Source of the DNA: Flavobacterium succinicans
GTDB lineage: Bacteria > Bacteroidota > Bacteroidia > Flavobacteriales > Flavobacteriaceae
Direction of reading: 5' to 3'
Assembly: GCF_001662485.1 (NCBI RefSeq)
Contig: NZ_JMTM01000065.1
Location: 171,190-235,189, forward strand
DNA: 64,000 nt
A program made the position numbers and the translations under genes. The notes below the pieces were generated by a model, which was not told the origin of the DNA, searched no databases, and saw nothing but the letters and a program-made list of their open reading frames with translations. This document shows, in pieces, positions 43,001 through 52,600 of the stretch (its first letter is position 1; every line of letters begins with the position of its first letter).

Positions 43001-43140
43001 TTTACAGCAACAGTTGCCCCAGGAACCAAAAGCCCATTTTCGTCTACTACTTTACCTTTTACAACAGCTTCTTGAGCAAAGCCGCATAAGGAAAACAACA
43101 GTGACGAAAAACAAAAAATAAGTGTTTTTGTAAATTTCAT
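40033..43140 (-). CDS. susC: SusC/RagA-family TonB-dependent outer-membrane transporter
   Basis: The 1035-residue protein has a signal peptide (CGFAQ, about residue 23) and a carboxypeptidase-regulatory-like domain (about 27-105, VVKGKVVDENGLLVPGATV). The conserved LHEVVVVGYGTQKKS leads into the plug domain (with RGITTFGNNEPLWVVDG), and a 22-strand-type barrel ends in LQF. It imports oligosaccharides with energy from TonB/ExbBD. It is the first gene of the PUL and diverges from the regulator gene across a 345-bp intergenic region. Confidence 0.96.
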   Translation of the reverse strand: MKFTKTLIFCFSSLLFSLCGFAQEAVVKGKVVDENGLLVPGATVAVKGSKVATTTDYDGSFTVKAPSNGMLVVSFIGYNTIQESINGRTEIDFKLKTQSQDLHEVVVVGYGTQKKSVVTGAISSIKAKDLESLPLTRVEQALQGRSSGLTIAANSGQPGSSATIRVRGITTFGNNEPLWVVDGVVVDAGGIGYLNQSDIASIEVLKDAASQAIYGARAATGVILVTTKKGKSGKMSVSYTGYTGVSSPARKLGLLNATQYATLNNEAHAAANQSLLFPNPNALGKGTDWQDAIFNNNAQRIGHEISLTGGNDVSTYFVSFGILDQEGIVATDISSYIRKNIRLNSTHKIAKGITFGQTLGYSREKNVGIGNTNSEFGGPLSSAINLDPITPLVVTDPLVAGAAPYTNNGIFRDQNGNPYGISNYVGQEMTNPLAYIQTRLGNYSWSDNFVGNAYLEIEPIKGLKVRSTLGGKLAYWGDESFTPVSYLNSSTINLKNNIFRSTNKGFGWNIENTASYSTKINKHSFSVLLGQGAYVDNITSGHGVTYFNIPVTSYKDASFNFSIPQDQIDAYAYTGNNHVVTSIFSRLNYDYNEKYLVTGIIRRDGSSRFGSNNKYGTFPSFSLGWVVSKEEFWKENEIVNLLKFRGGYGITGNDAIGDFRYLATIGGGRNYTFGNAGSVTVGNSPNAPSNPDLKWEQTSQLNVGFETRLFNDFNLGFDLYTKKTTGILQDVTLPGYVGSTGSPVGNVADMTNKGFDVELGYKKQIGELSISANANVSYVKNEVTYLGNGINFLSGGVGFQSSTYPITRTQVGQAVNSFFGFQTDGIFQNQAEVTAYTNSSGQLIQPGAVPGDFRWKDVNGDGTITADDRTFIGNPLPDFTFGFTLNLEYKNFDLLVFGQGVAGNQIFQGLRRLDIANANYQTEALGRWTGEGSSNTFPRLTTNDTNKNFNNPSDFYLEDGDYFRFKTIQFGYSLPSNILEKVSIAKARVYLTGENLFTFTKYTGYDPEIGGGVMGIDRGYYPQAKTFMLGVNLQF

Positions 43141-43485
43141 TTTTCTAAAAATTTTGGTTAATTAATTTGTATTTTCTCGCAATACTACAGGTTATTTCTT
43201 TAAATTCATATTTAAAAATCCATACAAAAACACATCAATAAGTAAAAATAAACTTTACAAAAACTTATCAAAAAAATCATAAAATATTCATTTCCAATAA
43301 TTTAAAATACAATTAGTATTGTTTTAAAAAATTACAAAAACTAAAAGAAACACTACATTTGTGTAAACAATGCTATTTTTGAGGTTTTAACAAAATTTAA
43401 ACAATAAAAACCTCTATTTAAGTCATTTTTCAAACAAAAAGAAAACGTTTTCGTTTAATTATCAAATTTTAAGTCCCTTTGCTTT
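43141..43485. promoter_or_regulatory. Divergent control region of the PUL
   Basis: A TACATTTG -7 box for the regulator gene lies at 43354-43361, giving a leader of about 115 nt. GAGGTTTT/AAAACCTC inverted arms lie at 43381-43388 and 43407-43414. A perfect palindrome GAAAACGTTTTC is at 43441-43452, 33 bp before the regulator's ATG. No consensus -7 box for susC was found. Confidence 0.55.
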
Positions 43486-46359
43486 ATGATGAACAACTTC
43501 AAAAAAAAAACCTATTCTTTTGTTCTTCTCTTTTTTATTTCAATGCTTTTTGCTCAAGTAAAAAACATAGGACTTCCCGATATTAAAAATTACACCCGAG
43601 CGGACTATAAAGGAGGCACTCAAAACTGGAACATCGATCAAGATAAAAATGGAAATCTGTATTTTGCCAATAACAATGGCTTATTTCAATTTGATGGAAC
43701 CACTTGGCGCAACTATAAAATGAGCCATGCAGATGCCATTCGGAGTTTAAAAATAGATCCCAATGGAAAAATTTATGTTGGAGGATATAACGAATTTGGT
43801 TATTTTGAACCTAATGAAAAAGGAAAATTAGTCTATCATTCCCTAACCTATTTGGTTCCCAAATCAAAAATCAAAACCATTGACTTTGTTTGGAAAATAC
43901 ATTTGTTTGATAAAGGTGTCGTTTTTCAAGGCTTTTCTAAAGCTTTTTTTTTGAAAAACAATACCATTCAAACTATAAATGCCCCCAAACGCTTCCAATT
44001 CTCATTTTTAGTCAACGGTAGATTGTACCTACAAGATATCGCCAATGGATTATTGGAATACAAAAACAAAACTCTTTTTGCTCTACCCGGAACCAAACAA
44101 CTTAATACAACCGAAGTTTGGAGCATTATCCCTTTGCCAAATCAAAAACTTCTAATTAGCACATTGAATAAGGGTTTGTTTACCTATTCCAATGGCCTAC
44201 TACAAACTTGGAATACCGAAACCAATGCTTTTGTCAAAAAAAATAGCTCTTTAGGGGGAATTGCGATTAAAGACAAATTTATCGTAATTAACACGGTTTT
44301 AAATGGAATAATTGTTTGCGACACTAATGGAAAAATCATTCAACATATCAACCACAAGAAAGGATTACAAAACAACACCGTATTAACCTCCTTCATAGAC
44401 AACAAAAACAATATATGGTTAGGACTAGACAACGGAATTGCATTTGTTAATGAGAACTCACCATTTACCTATTTTGGTTTTAGTTATGACATCAGTACCG
44501 TATATGCCTCGATCGTATATCATCAAAACCTATATGTAGCGACAAATAGAGGGGTTTTTTATCACCATTGGAACCAAAACTTCAAAGAAGATGTCTTCAA
44601 ATTAGTCGAAGGAACAACAGGACAGTCTTGGAACATTCAAGTCCTAGATAATCAATTATTATGCGGAAACAATAATGGCGCTATGGTAATTCAAGGAGAC
44701 CGCGTGAGCCAAATTTTGGACAGTAAAGGGTATTTTGGTTTCAAAAAAATACCTGGCAAAGACAATTTACTAATTGGATCCAATTATAATGGCTTTGCTT
44801 TGTTTGAAAAAAAAGGAAATAATTGGATGTATCGCCATCAAATATCGGGCTTTGATCATTCATCTATCGCTTTTGAAATAGATGCGGAAACAATATGGCT
44901 AAAAAAGGATGGGCTTTTGTATCAAATGACTTTATCCGAGGACTTAAAAAGCTATGCAAAAATTGAAACCCATAAAGCAATTACACAACGATACACAGGA
45001 ATTGAAAGTATTCAGCGTATAAATAACAAAGTTTATTTTCAAACCAAAAATCATTTCTTTAAATATTCAAACGAGCAGGAACAGTTTTATGAAGACAAAA
45101 CCTTAAGCAAGCTTTTTCAAAAAATCCCTTTGGTGAATTTAGTTTATGAAGATCAATTAGGCAACATTTGGTACACTTACGGACAAGGTTTGGGCATGTT
45201 ACAAAAACAGAACAATCGCTATCACAATTGCATAGCGCCGTTCTCTAATCTTACCGGCGAGCTCGTGAGCGACTATCTTTCTATCAATGCAATTGATAAA
45301 AAAAATGTTTTCATCGGATTAACCGATGGATTAGCTCATTATAATCCCGAACAGGCGAATAGTTTTGTAACAATCCCAAAAGCTTATATTAGAAATTTTT
45401 CCTTCCAAAAAGACACATTACTTTTAGGAAACGGACAAGAAACTACCACAAAATACACACTCCCCTATTCCTCAAATCATGTACAATTCTCCTTTTCGTC
45501 ACCTACATATGAAAACTTAGACAATGTAGAATTCTCCTATCAACTTGATGGTTTTGACGAAAAATGGAGCCCTTGGTCTAGAATGTTTACCAAAGAATAC
45601 ACCAATTTAAGTGAAGGAAGTTATGTGATGAAAGTAAAAGTCAGAAACAGTTATGGTATACAATCAAAAGAAGCTAAGATAAGGTTTATCGTGATGCCTC
45701 CTTGGTACCGTCACTTCTTTGCTTACCTATTATATTTAATTGCTGCGATTGCAGTGATACTTTATGTTCAAAAAACCGTAAAAGCAAAAATCAGAAAAAA
45801 CAAGTATTACGAGACCATTGAACAAAGACGATTGTATCTAGAAAGAGAATCTAAAATTCGACAAGAACAATATTTATTAGAGAAAGAAATAGAAAAGTTA
45901 AAAAATGACCAGCTAAAAATAAAAATCTTAGCCAAAGACAAAGAGCTGGTTAACAACTCGCTCCAAGTAGTAAAAAAGAACAAAACACTCAATGGTATAA
46001 TCCATAAACTAAAAGAAATCAATCATGACAACTTGGATGACACCTTGAAAACACAATTTACCAAACTCCAAAAGAGTATCGTAAAAGAGGTACACTCGGA
46101 TAAAAGCTGGAAGGATTTAGAAAAACATATCAAAAATGTGCATTTTGATTTCTTAAAGAGATTAAAAGATCAATATCCAACAATCACTCCAAGAGAATTA
46201 GATTTAGCCACTTATCTCTTAATGAATATGTCTACCAAAGAAATAGCAGAAATCATGAACATTTCTAATGGTGGCGTAGAATTAGCGAGATACCGACTAC
46301 GCAAAAAACTAGAATTAAACAAAAAAGAAAACCTAATTGGATTTTTGATGAAAATTTAA
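43486..46359 (+). CDS. Beta-propeller / Y_Y_Y / LuxR-HTH sensor-regulator of the PUL
   Basis: The 957-residue protein has a signal peptide (LFAQ, about residue 24) and a large two-component-regulator-propeller region (about 25-650, repeats such as NGNLYFANNNGLFQFDG). A Y_Y_Y domain (about 661-735, FSYQLDGFDEKWSPWS) precedes a membrane helix (about 742-763), a coiled coil (about 770-830) and a C-terminal LuxR-type helix-turn-helix (about 895-957, TPRELDLATYLLMNMSTKEIA). There is no histidine kinase, so it joins a periplasmic sensor directly to DNA binding, unlike hybrid two-component systems. It probably senses the imported glucan fragments and activates the PUL. Confidence 0.88.
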   Translation: MMNNFKKKTYSFVLLFFISMLFAQVKNIGLPDIKNYTRADYKGGTQNWNIDQDKNGNLYFANNNGLFQFDGTTWRNYKMSHADAIRSLKIDPNGKIYVGGYNEFGYFEPNEKGKLVYHSLTYLVPKSKIKTIDFVWKIHLFDKGVVFQGFSKAFFLKNNTIQTINAPKRFQFSFLVNGRLYLQDIANGLLEYKNKTLFALPGTKQLNTTEVWSIIPLPNQKLLISTLNKGLFTYSNGLLQTWNTETNAFVKKNSSLGGIAIKDKFIVINTVLNGIIVCDTNGKIIQHINHKKGLQNNTVLTSFIDNKNNIWLGLDNGIAFVNENSPFTYFGFSYDISTVYASIVYHQNLYVATNRGVFYHHWNQNFKEDVFKLVEGTTGQSWNIQVLDNQLLCGNNNGAMVIQGDRVSQILDSKGYFGFKKIPGKDNLLIGSNYNGFALFEKKGNNWMYRHQISGFDHSSIAFEIDAETIWLKKDGLLYQMTLSEDLKSYAKIETHKAITQRYTGIESIQRINNKVYFQTKNHFFKYSNEQEQFYEDKTLSKLFQKIPLVNLVYEDQLGNIWYTYGQGLGMLQKQNNRYHNCIAPFSNLTGELVSDYLSINAIDKKNVFIGLTDGLAHYNPEQANSFVTIPKAYIRNFSFQKDTLLLGNGQETTTKYTLPYSSNHVQFSFSSPTYENLDNVEFSYQLDGFDEKWSPWSRMFTKEYTNLSEGSYVMKVKVRNSYGIQSKEAKIRFIVMPPWYRHFFAYLLYLIAAIAVILYVQKTVKAKIRKNKYYETIEQRRLYLERESKIRQEQYLLEKEIEKLKNDQLKIKILAKDKELVNNSLQVVKKNKTLNGIIHKLKEINHDNLDDTLKTQFTKLQKSIVKEVHSDKSWKDLEKHIKNVHFDFLKRLKDQYPTITPRELDLATYLLMNMSTKEIAEIMNISNGGVELARYRLRKKLELNKKENLIGFLMKI

Positions 46360-46365
46360 CCCCAC

Positions 46366-46397
46366 AAAAAACGCAACTTTTTACAGTTGCGTTTTTG
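46366..46397. terminator. Bidirectional terminator between regulator and murF
   Basis: ACGCAACT (46371-46378) pairs with AGTTGCGT (46385-46392), with A-rich sequence before it and TTTTTG after it. It serves the convergent regulator (+) and murF (-) genes. Confidence 0.85.
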
Positions 46398-47681
46398 TTA
46401 TAAAAAATGTAAAGTTCGTTCTAAAGCCATGCCTCTAGAGCCTTTTATCAATAAGGTAGCATCGAAAAAAGGATGATGAATCAAATAATCCGAAAATGCA
46501 TCAAATGTTGCATAAAAATGAAAATTATCCTGGACAACCGCACAATCAAAAAAAGCATTTCCAATAAAAAAACAACGAACACCAGCTACGCCAGAAAGTC
46601 GAGTAACAATCTGCTGATGTTCCAACAAACTTTCAGCACCTAATTCAAACATATCTCCTAAAATCAATATTTTATTAGGTTTATCCAATTGAATAAAGTT
46701 ATCAATAGCAACAGCCATACTACTTGGATTAGCATTGTAAGCATCTAATAAAATGCTCGTAGAACCTTTAACAATCATTTGTGAGCGATTGTTCTCTGGA
46801 ATGTATTGTTCTAATGCCTCTTTAATCGATTCTAGAGGTACTTTAAAAAAAGTTCCAATAGCGATTGCCGCATTGATGTTATTGGCATTATACAAGCCTA
46901 TCAAATGAGTAACAATTGAAAAACCTTGATAAGTAATAGCTACAAAAGGATTTGCTTCAACAGAAGTAATATTACTATCGGCTTCTGATTTGTTCACCCC
47001 AAAAGTATAAGAAGAAAGTTCTTTTGATTTTTCTACTTGGATGGGATCCTCAAGATTTATAAAAGTAGTTTTATTTCCAAGAGACAAATAAGTATACATC
47101 TCACTCTTTCCTTTTATTACTCCTTCAACGCCCCCAAAACCTTCTAAATGAGCCTTCCCGAAATTAGTAATATAACCATAATCAGGAGTGGTCAATTGGC
47201 AAAGAAATTCGATTTCTTTTTGGTGATTTGCTCCCATTTCAACTACTCCTATTTCTGTTTCTTTAGTAAACGAAAGTAAAGTCAAAGGCACGCCAATATG
47301 ATTGTTTAAATTACCAACTGTTGCCTTTGTATTGAATTTTTTGGAAAGAACGGCGTGAATTAGTTCTTTGGTAGTTGTTTTGCCATTGCTTCCTGTTAAA
47401 GCAATAATAGGAATTTTGAGGTAATTTCTATGATATTGCGCCAATTGTTGTAGTGCCGATAAACTATCTTTTACCAAAATAGTTCTCTCATCTATGTAAT
47501 AATCTGAATTATCAATAAGTACAAATCTAGCGCCTTTGACAAGTGCTTCATTAGCAAATGTATTCGCATCAAAATTATCCCCTTTGATGGCTACAAATAA
47601 AGAATTAGGCAAAATCTTGCGAGTATCAATTGAAATTGAATCGCACTGCAGAAACAATTGATGAATGCCAGGTATATCCAT
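46398..47681 (-). CDS. murF: UDP-N-acetylmuramoyl-tripeptide:D-alanyl-D-alanine ligase
   Basis: The 427-residue cytoplasmic enzyme adds D-Ala-D-Ala to UDP-MurNAc-tripeptide in the last soluble step of peptidoglycan precursor synthesis. It has an N-terminal uridine-binding domain (SIDTRKILPNSLFVAIKG), the ATP loop LTGSNGKTTTKE (about residues 95-106), VEMGANHQKEI and a C-terminal domain with DAYNANPSSM. It follows gldJ on the same strand, an arrangement also known from other Flavobacterium genomes. Confidence 0.95.
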   Translation of the reverse strand: MDIPGIHQLFLQCDSISIDTRKILPNSLFVAIKGDNFDANTFANEALVKGARFVLIDNSDYYIDERTILVKDSLSALQQLAQYHRNYLKIPIIALTGSNGKTTTKELIHAVLSKKFNTKATVGNLNNHIGVPLTLLSFTKETEIGVVEMGANHQKEIEFLCQLTTPDYGYITNFGKAHLEGFGGVEGVIKGKSEMYTYLSLGNKTTFINLEDPIQVEKSKELSSYTFGVNKSEADSNITSVEANPFVAITYQGFSIVTHLIGLYNANNINAAIAIGTFFKVPLESIKEALEQYIPENNRSQMIVKGSTSILLDAYNANPSSMAVAIDNFIQLDKPNKILILGDMFELGAESLLEHQQIVTRLSGVAGVRCFFIGNAFFDCAVVQDNFHFYATFDAFSDYLIHHPFFDATLLIKGSRGMALERTLHFL

Positions 47682-47698
47682 AATATTTTAAGAATTAA

Positions 47699-47734
47699 AA
47701 CAATAAAAGCCCTAATCAAAGGGCTTTTATTGTT
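47699..47734 (-). terminator. Terminator behind gldJ
   Basis: A perfect 14-bp stem (AACAATAAAAGCCC with GGGCTTTTATTGTT, loop of 8) lies 17 bp behind the gldJ stop on the minus strand. Its T-residues are inside the stem, so some read-through into murF is likely. Confidence 0.7.
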
Positions 47735-47750
47735 AGTATACTATTGAAAT

Positions 47751-49436
47751 TTAATTTCTTGGTGATTTTCTTTTTTGTGCTTTTGGTCCAACACTAGACA
47801 TCGCACATCTAAATCCGATATAATCTGTAGCCATATCTTGTGGCAAATATCTTCTTTGTGCTGGATCTAACCAATACGCTCTATCTCTCCAAGATCCTCC
47901 TTTGAAAACACGAACTTCATCATTAATCAAAGTTGTTCTTTTACTTGAAGAATCATATTTTCTAGACATTTTTCCTAAACTATCTACAGCTACATTGTGC
48001 TTAGGTGAGTTGTACATTTTGTGTGCATCTTTATCTTTCTTAGTTTCGTCACCAGAGTTTCCGAAATCATAAAAACGAGTAGATTGTTTGTCACCGTCTC
48101 TGTAGTTGATATTATTACTCTTATCAAAGTTTTGTCTTAAATAAGTTTCATTTTCATCAACAGGCACCTGTGCAATTTGTCCTGGATAAGCTCTTGCAAC
48201 TATTTTACCATTACTTAAGGTATCGTATTCAATAGTTTTGGTGGTAACAATCTCGATTTTACCATCTTTACCAATTTTGTTTTTGGTATACAAGTTACCT
48301 CTAAAATAGTTAAAGTCATTCCACTCGTTATCTATAATAGGGCGGTAAACATCGGCAACCCATTCAGCAACATTTCCTGCCATATCATATAAACCAAAAT
48401 CATTAGCTGGATATTTTTTTACTTGGTTAGTGATATCTGCTCCGTCATCAGACCAACCTGCTATTCCGCCATAATCACCATTTCCTTGCTTAAAGTTGGC
48501 TAATTGATCCCCTTTTCCAACACGTTTTCCTGAACGAGTATAGCTACCTGACCAAGGATATTTCTTTTGACCTTTATACGTATTATACTCTCTTTGCCCT
48601 ACATCCGCAGCAGCAGCATATTCCCACTCTGCTTCAGTTGGCAAACGGTACTCAGGTAATAAAATACCCGAAGAACGTTGTGCATAAACATTTTTTTGCT
48701 CTGCCACTTTACCGTCTTTTCCAGCTTTAGGTGCTTTTCTTTTGGATCTTTCTTTAAGAACAATTTCTTCATTTCCTCCATAAACTGAAGTTGGTGAAGC
48801 TAAATACGTCTCAGAACTGAATGTATTTTCAGCAGAAACATCATTTGTTTTAGCATTTTTCTTTAAAAAACCAGCTTTTTCAAGCATACTTTCATTAACA
48901 CGTTCTGTTCTCCATTTCGCAAACTCATTGGCTTGAATCCAATTTACTCCGACAACAGGATATTCAGCATAAGAAGGATGTCTCAAATAATTATTAGTCA
49001 TCGTTTCATTATATCCTAATCGATTTCTCCAAACTAAAGTATCAGGAGAAGCTCCTTCGTAAATGTTTTTGTAATTTTCTTCTGTTGGTGGAAATACTTT
49101 TTTCAACCATTCTAGATATTCTAGGTACATAGAATTAGTTACCTCGGTTTCATCCATGTAAAAGGATTGAACGTGTTGTTGCGTTGGAGAGTTATTCCAA
49201 TCGTGCATTACATCATCTTGAACCCTACCCATAGTAAAAGTTCCTCCTTCTACGAAAACCAAACCAGGGCCAGCTTGATTTTTATTTTTTGCAGCAACAT
49301 TTTTCTGACGATCTAAGTTCCATCCAGTTGCTCTTGAAGCATTACTAGAGCTAGACTTCTTACTACAACTAGCTAATCCTGCAATCAATAAAATTGAAAC
49401 AATCAATTTTAAGTTCAAAATTTTCTTTACTTTCAT
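47751..49436 (-). CDS. gldJ: Gliding motility lipoprotein GldJ
   Basis: The 561-residue lipoprotein (GLASC, C24) has a formylglycine-generating-enzyme-like fold: FVEGGTFTMGRVQDD, MDETEVTNSMYLEYLEW, LPTEAEWEYAAAADVG and VFKGGSWRDRAYWLDP. In Flavobacterium, GldJ is an essential part of the gliding motor and type IX secretion machinery. The enzyme fold is used structurally and no sulfatase activity is expected. A minus-strand TATTTTTG box lies at 49562-49555. It diverges from porU, the order known from F. johnsoniae. Confidence 0.95.
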   Translation of the reverse strand: MKVKKILNLKLIVSILLIAGLASCSKKSSSSNASRATGWNLDRQKNVAAKNKNQAGPGLVFVEGGTFTMGRVQDDVMHDWNNSPTQQHVQSFYMDETEVTNSMYLEYLEWLKKVFPPTEENYKNIYEGASPDTLVWRNRLGYNETMTNNYLRHPSYAEYPVVGVNWIQANEFAKWRTERVNESMLEKAGFLKKNAKTNDVSAENTFSSETYLASPTSVYGGNEEIVLKERSKRKAPKAGKDGKVAEQKNVYAQRSSGILLPEYRLPTEAEWEYAAAADVGQREYNTYKGQKKYPWSGSYTRSGKRVGKGDQLANFKQGNGDYGGIAGWSDDGADITNQVKKYPANDFGLYDMAGNVAEWVADVYRPIIDNEWNDFNYFRGNLYTKNKIGKDGKIEIVTTKTIEYDTLSNGKIVARAYPGQIAQVPVDENETYLRQNFDKSNNINYRDGDKQSTRFYDFGNSGDETKKDKDAHKMYNSPKHNVAVDSLGKMSRKYDSSSKRTTLINDEVRVFKGGSWRDRAYWLDPAQRRYLPQDMATDYIGFRCAMSSVGPKAQKRKSPRN

Positions 49437-49644
49437 ACTATTAATAGGTCATAATTTGGTGGCGCAATATAACAATTAACCTTTTACCTACAACACCAAA
49501 ATTTAATAATTTTAAAGGGGCTAATTAATTTTATTCAGTCCCTATATACCAACGCAAAAATATATTTTTTATTATTAAAACCTAAAGTAATTAAATTATT
49601 TTTACCCATTAAAATATGCACTACAAAAGTTCGTTATAAACCCA

Positions 49645-52600
49645 ATGAAAAAAAAAATAGTTACTTGGCTACTACTACTATTGCCTTTTTTGGCCTTAGC
49701 ACAGCATAATGGTACTTTTGTAATTAATTGGAACCCAACAAAACCAATGAATATGGGAGAATATAGCGTTCGTATTCCTTCATTCAATAGCACAAATTTT
49801 CAGTATGACCCTATAAATAAAGCTATCCTTTTTAGTACATTAATCAATGGTTATTTAGCCAATAACCAGATTAGCTTAACGAATATTACTTATGAAAATA
49901 TAAGCAATGAAGAACTTGGTGATTTATCTGCGTCAAACATTCCGACAACTCCAAATGAAACTATCCATTTAAGCACATCAAGAGACTTAACCGTTACATT
50001 TTTAACCCTTTCTCCAATTATAAAAGATGGCTTTGGCTTTAAAAAGATAACTTCATTTTCCTATTCGACACCTTCAAACTCGAATCGGACAGCCAATCAA
50101 AACAAAACCACTGCAGTTAAATCCTTAAGCAATTCAGTCTTAGCTTCTGGCAATTGGTATCAATTTCAAATACAAAAATCGGGAGTTTACAAAATATCTA
50201 GAAGTTTTTTACAACAATTAGGACTATCCGTAAATTCAATAAACCCAAGAAACATTAAAATATTTGGCAATGGCGGAAAAATGATACCGCTAACCAACAC
50301 TAATTCATATCCACTAGACCTTGAAGAAACACCTATCCAAATAATTGGTGAAAACGATGAAACCTTTAACAATGAGGATTACATCCTTTTTTATGGAGAA
50401 GGGACTGACACTTGGAATACTGAAAGCAAAACATTTAACAATCTGTACGAAGACCAATCCTACTATTACATCACAACTGATGGAGGCGCAGGGAAAAGAA
50501 TTCAAACTGCGAACCAACCTTCAGGCAATCCAACCCTAAACTTATCAACTTTTGACGATACTCAATTTCATGAATTAGACCAAATCAATATCGGGCAATT
50601 AGGACGCCAATGGTTTGGAGAAAAATTTGACGTCAACAACGAACAAGAATTTGATTTTGAATTTCCTAATATTGACACAACAATACCTGTAAAAATTAGT
50701 ACCGAAACCGCTTCTGCCGCCTTTACTGCAAGCTCATTCATTGTTTCGGCAAACAATTCACCTATCGGAACCATAAATTTTCCTCCGCTTAGCAATAATT
50801 CTGGCATTTCTTTTTACACTGGCAATCTTTCCAACACCGCTTCATTCATCGGCTTAGAAAAAAATAAAATAAAATACACCTACAACAATGGAGGCGTTCC
50901 AAATGCCATTGGCTATTTAGATTACATAAAAGTTGTTGCTAAAAGAAAACTAGTTGGTTACGGCAAACAATTTCATTTTCAATATGACGCCGCTTTTTCA
51001 ACAAATGGAATTGTGGAATACTCAATAACTAATGCGACGAGAATAGCTCAAGTATGGGATATCACACAGCTCAATGCTATACAGAAAATTGAAAATAGTA
51101 ACCAACCACAACTTAGTTTTAAAGCCAATTTGGGCGAAATCAAAAAATATATCGCTCTAGATGCTAATGATTTTCTGACTCCAACAGTTTCTAAAAAAGC
51201 AAAAGTCGCCAACCAAAATATAAAAGGAACCATTTTCAAAAACAATCAGGGACAATTTGAAGACATTGACTATGTAATTATTGCACCTAATTTCTTGAGT
51301 AATCAAGCCGAAAAACTAGCTAGCTTTCATAGAAATTATTCCAAATTAAATGTAAAAGTAATTCCTATCGAATTAATTTATCACGAATTTGGCTCTGGAA
51401 AACAAGATATTGGAGCCATCCGAAATTGCATCAAATACATTTACGACAATGCTTCTGCACCAGACAAAAGAGTAAGATATGTCAACCTTTTTGGAGATGC
51501 TTCCTATGATTACAAAAACAGAATCAACAATAATAGCAATATCGTTCCTATTTATCATTCCTTAAGAAGCAATACTACGGGAGAATCTTCTTTTGCCTCA
51601 GATGATTTTTTTGGATTAATGGATCCTAATGAAGGTAATATCACCAATACTTTTGGAGGCGTTGATATCGCTGTAGGCCGAATGATTGTGAACGACACCA
51701 AACAAGCGGAAGAAATGGTTCAAAAAGTAATTGACTACCACGATTCAAAATCTTTCGGCAATTGGAGAAACAACTTTGTACTTGTTGCAGACGACTCAGA
51801 TGTTGTTTCAGACGCATCATTACAAGAAAAACAAAACAATTTAGGGGATTTAATATCTAACGAAAAACCATTCCTTAATGTGTCCAAAATTTTACTTGAT
51901 TCCTACATACAAGAAGCATCTGCTGGAGGATTTCGTTATCCAAAAGCTAGAACTGATTTATTTAATGCTTTCGAAAAAGGCGCTATGGTCTTTAATTATT
52001 TAGGGCATGGCGGCGAAGATGGACTCGCTGTTGAACGTATTTGGGAAAAATCAGATGGACAAAACTTAAACAATCCATTCAAATACCCACTTTTCGTAAC
52101 CATTACTTGTGAGTTTTCAAGATTCGACAACCCATTGCGTCTTACAGCAGGCGAATACACGTATTGGAACCCAAGAGGAGGCGCTATAGCCATGATTACT
52201 ACAATTCGTTCTATTGGACAATTTAGCGCCGAGAATTTCAATCCATTATTGACAAAAAATTTATTATCATTTGGTTCGAACACCTACGTTTCGATGGCGG
52301 AAGCATTACGAATTTCAAAAAACACAAATCCTAATTCATCTACAAACGTTGTGGTTTTTATTGGTGACCCTGCATTACAACTCGCCATAGCCAAACCCAA
52401 AATCAATCTAACAAAAGTGAATGACATTGCGATTTCGCAACCAATTGATGATTTCAAATCACTAGCAAAAATCAAGCTCTCTGGGGAAGTAACAGATGAA
52501 AACAACAATTTATTACCTAACTACAATGGAACAATAGCAACTCTTATTACTGATAAATCAGTTACCAGAAATACGCTTAACAATGACGGAAACAGCCCTA

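Noticed and set aside
47751..49436. Formylglycine-generating enzyme (sulfatase maturation)
   Set aside because: The fold is present, but lipoprotein signal, length and the murF-gldJ-porU-porV neighbourhood identify GldJ, where the fold is structural.
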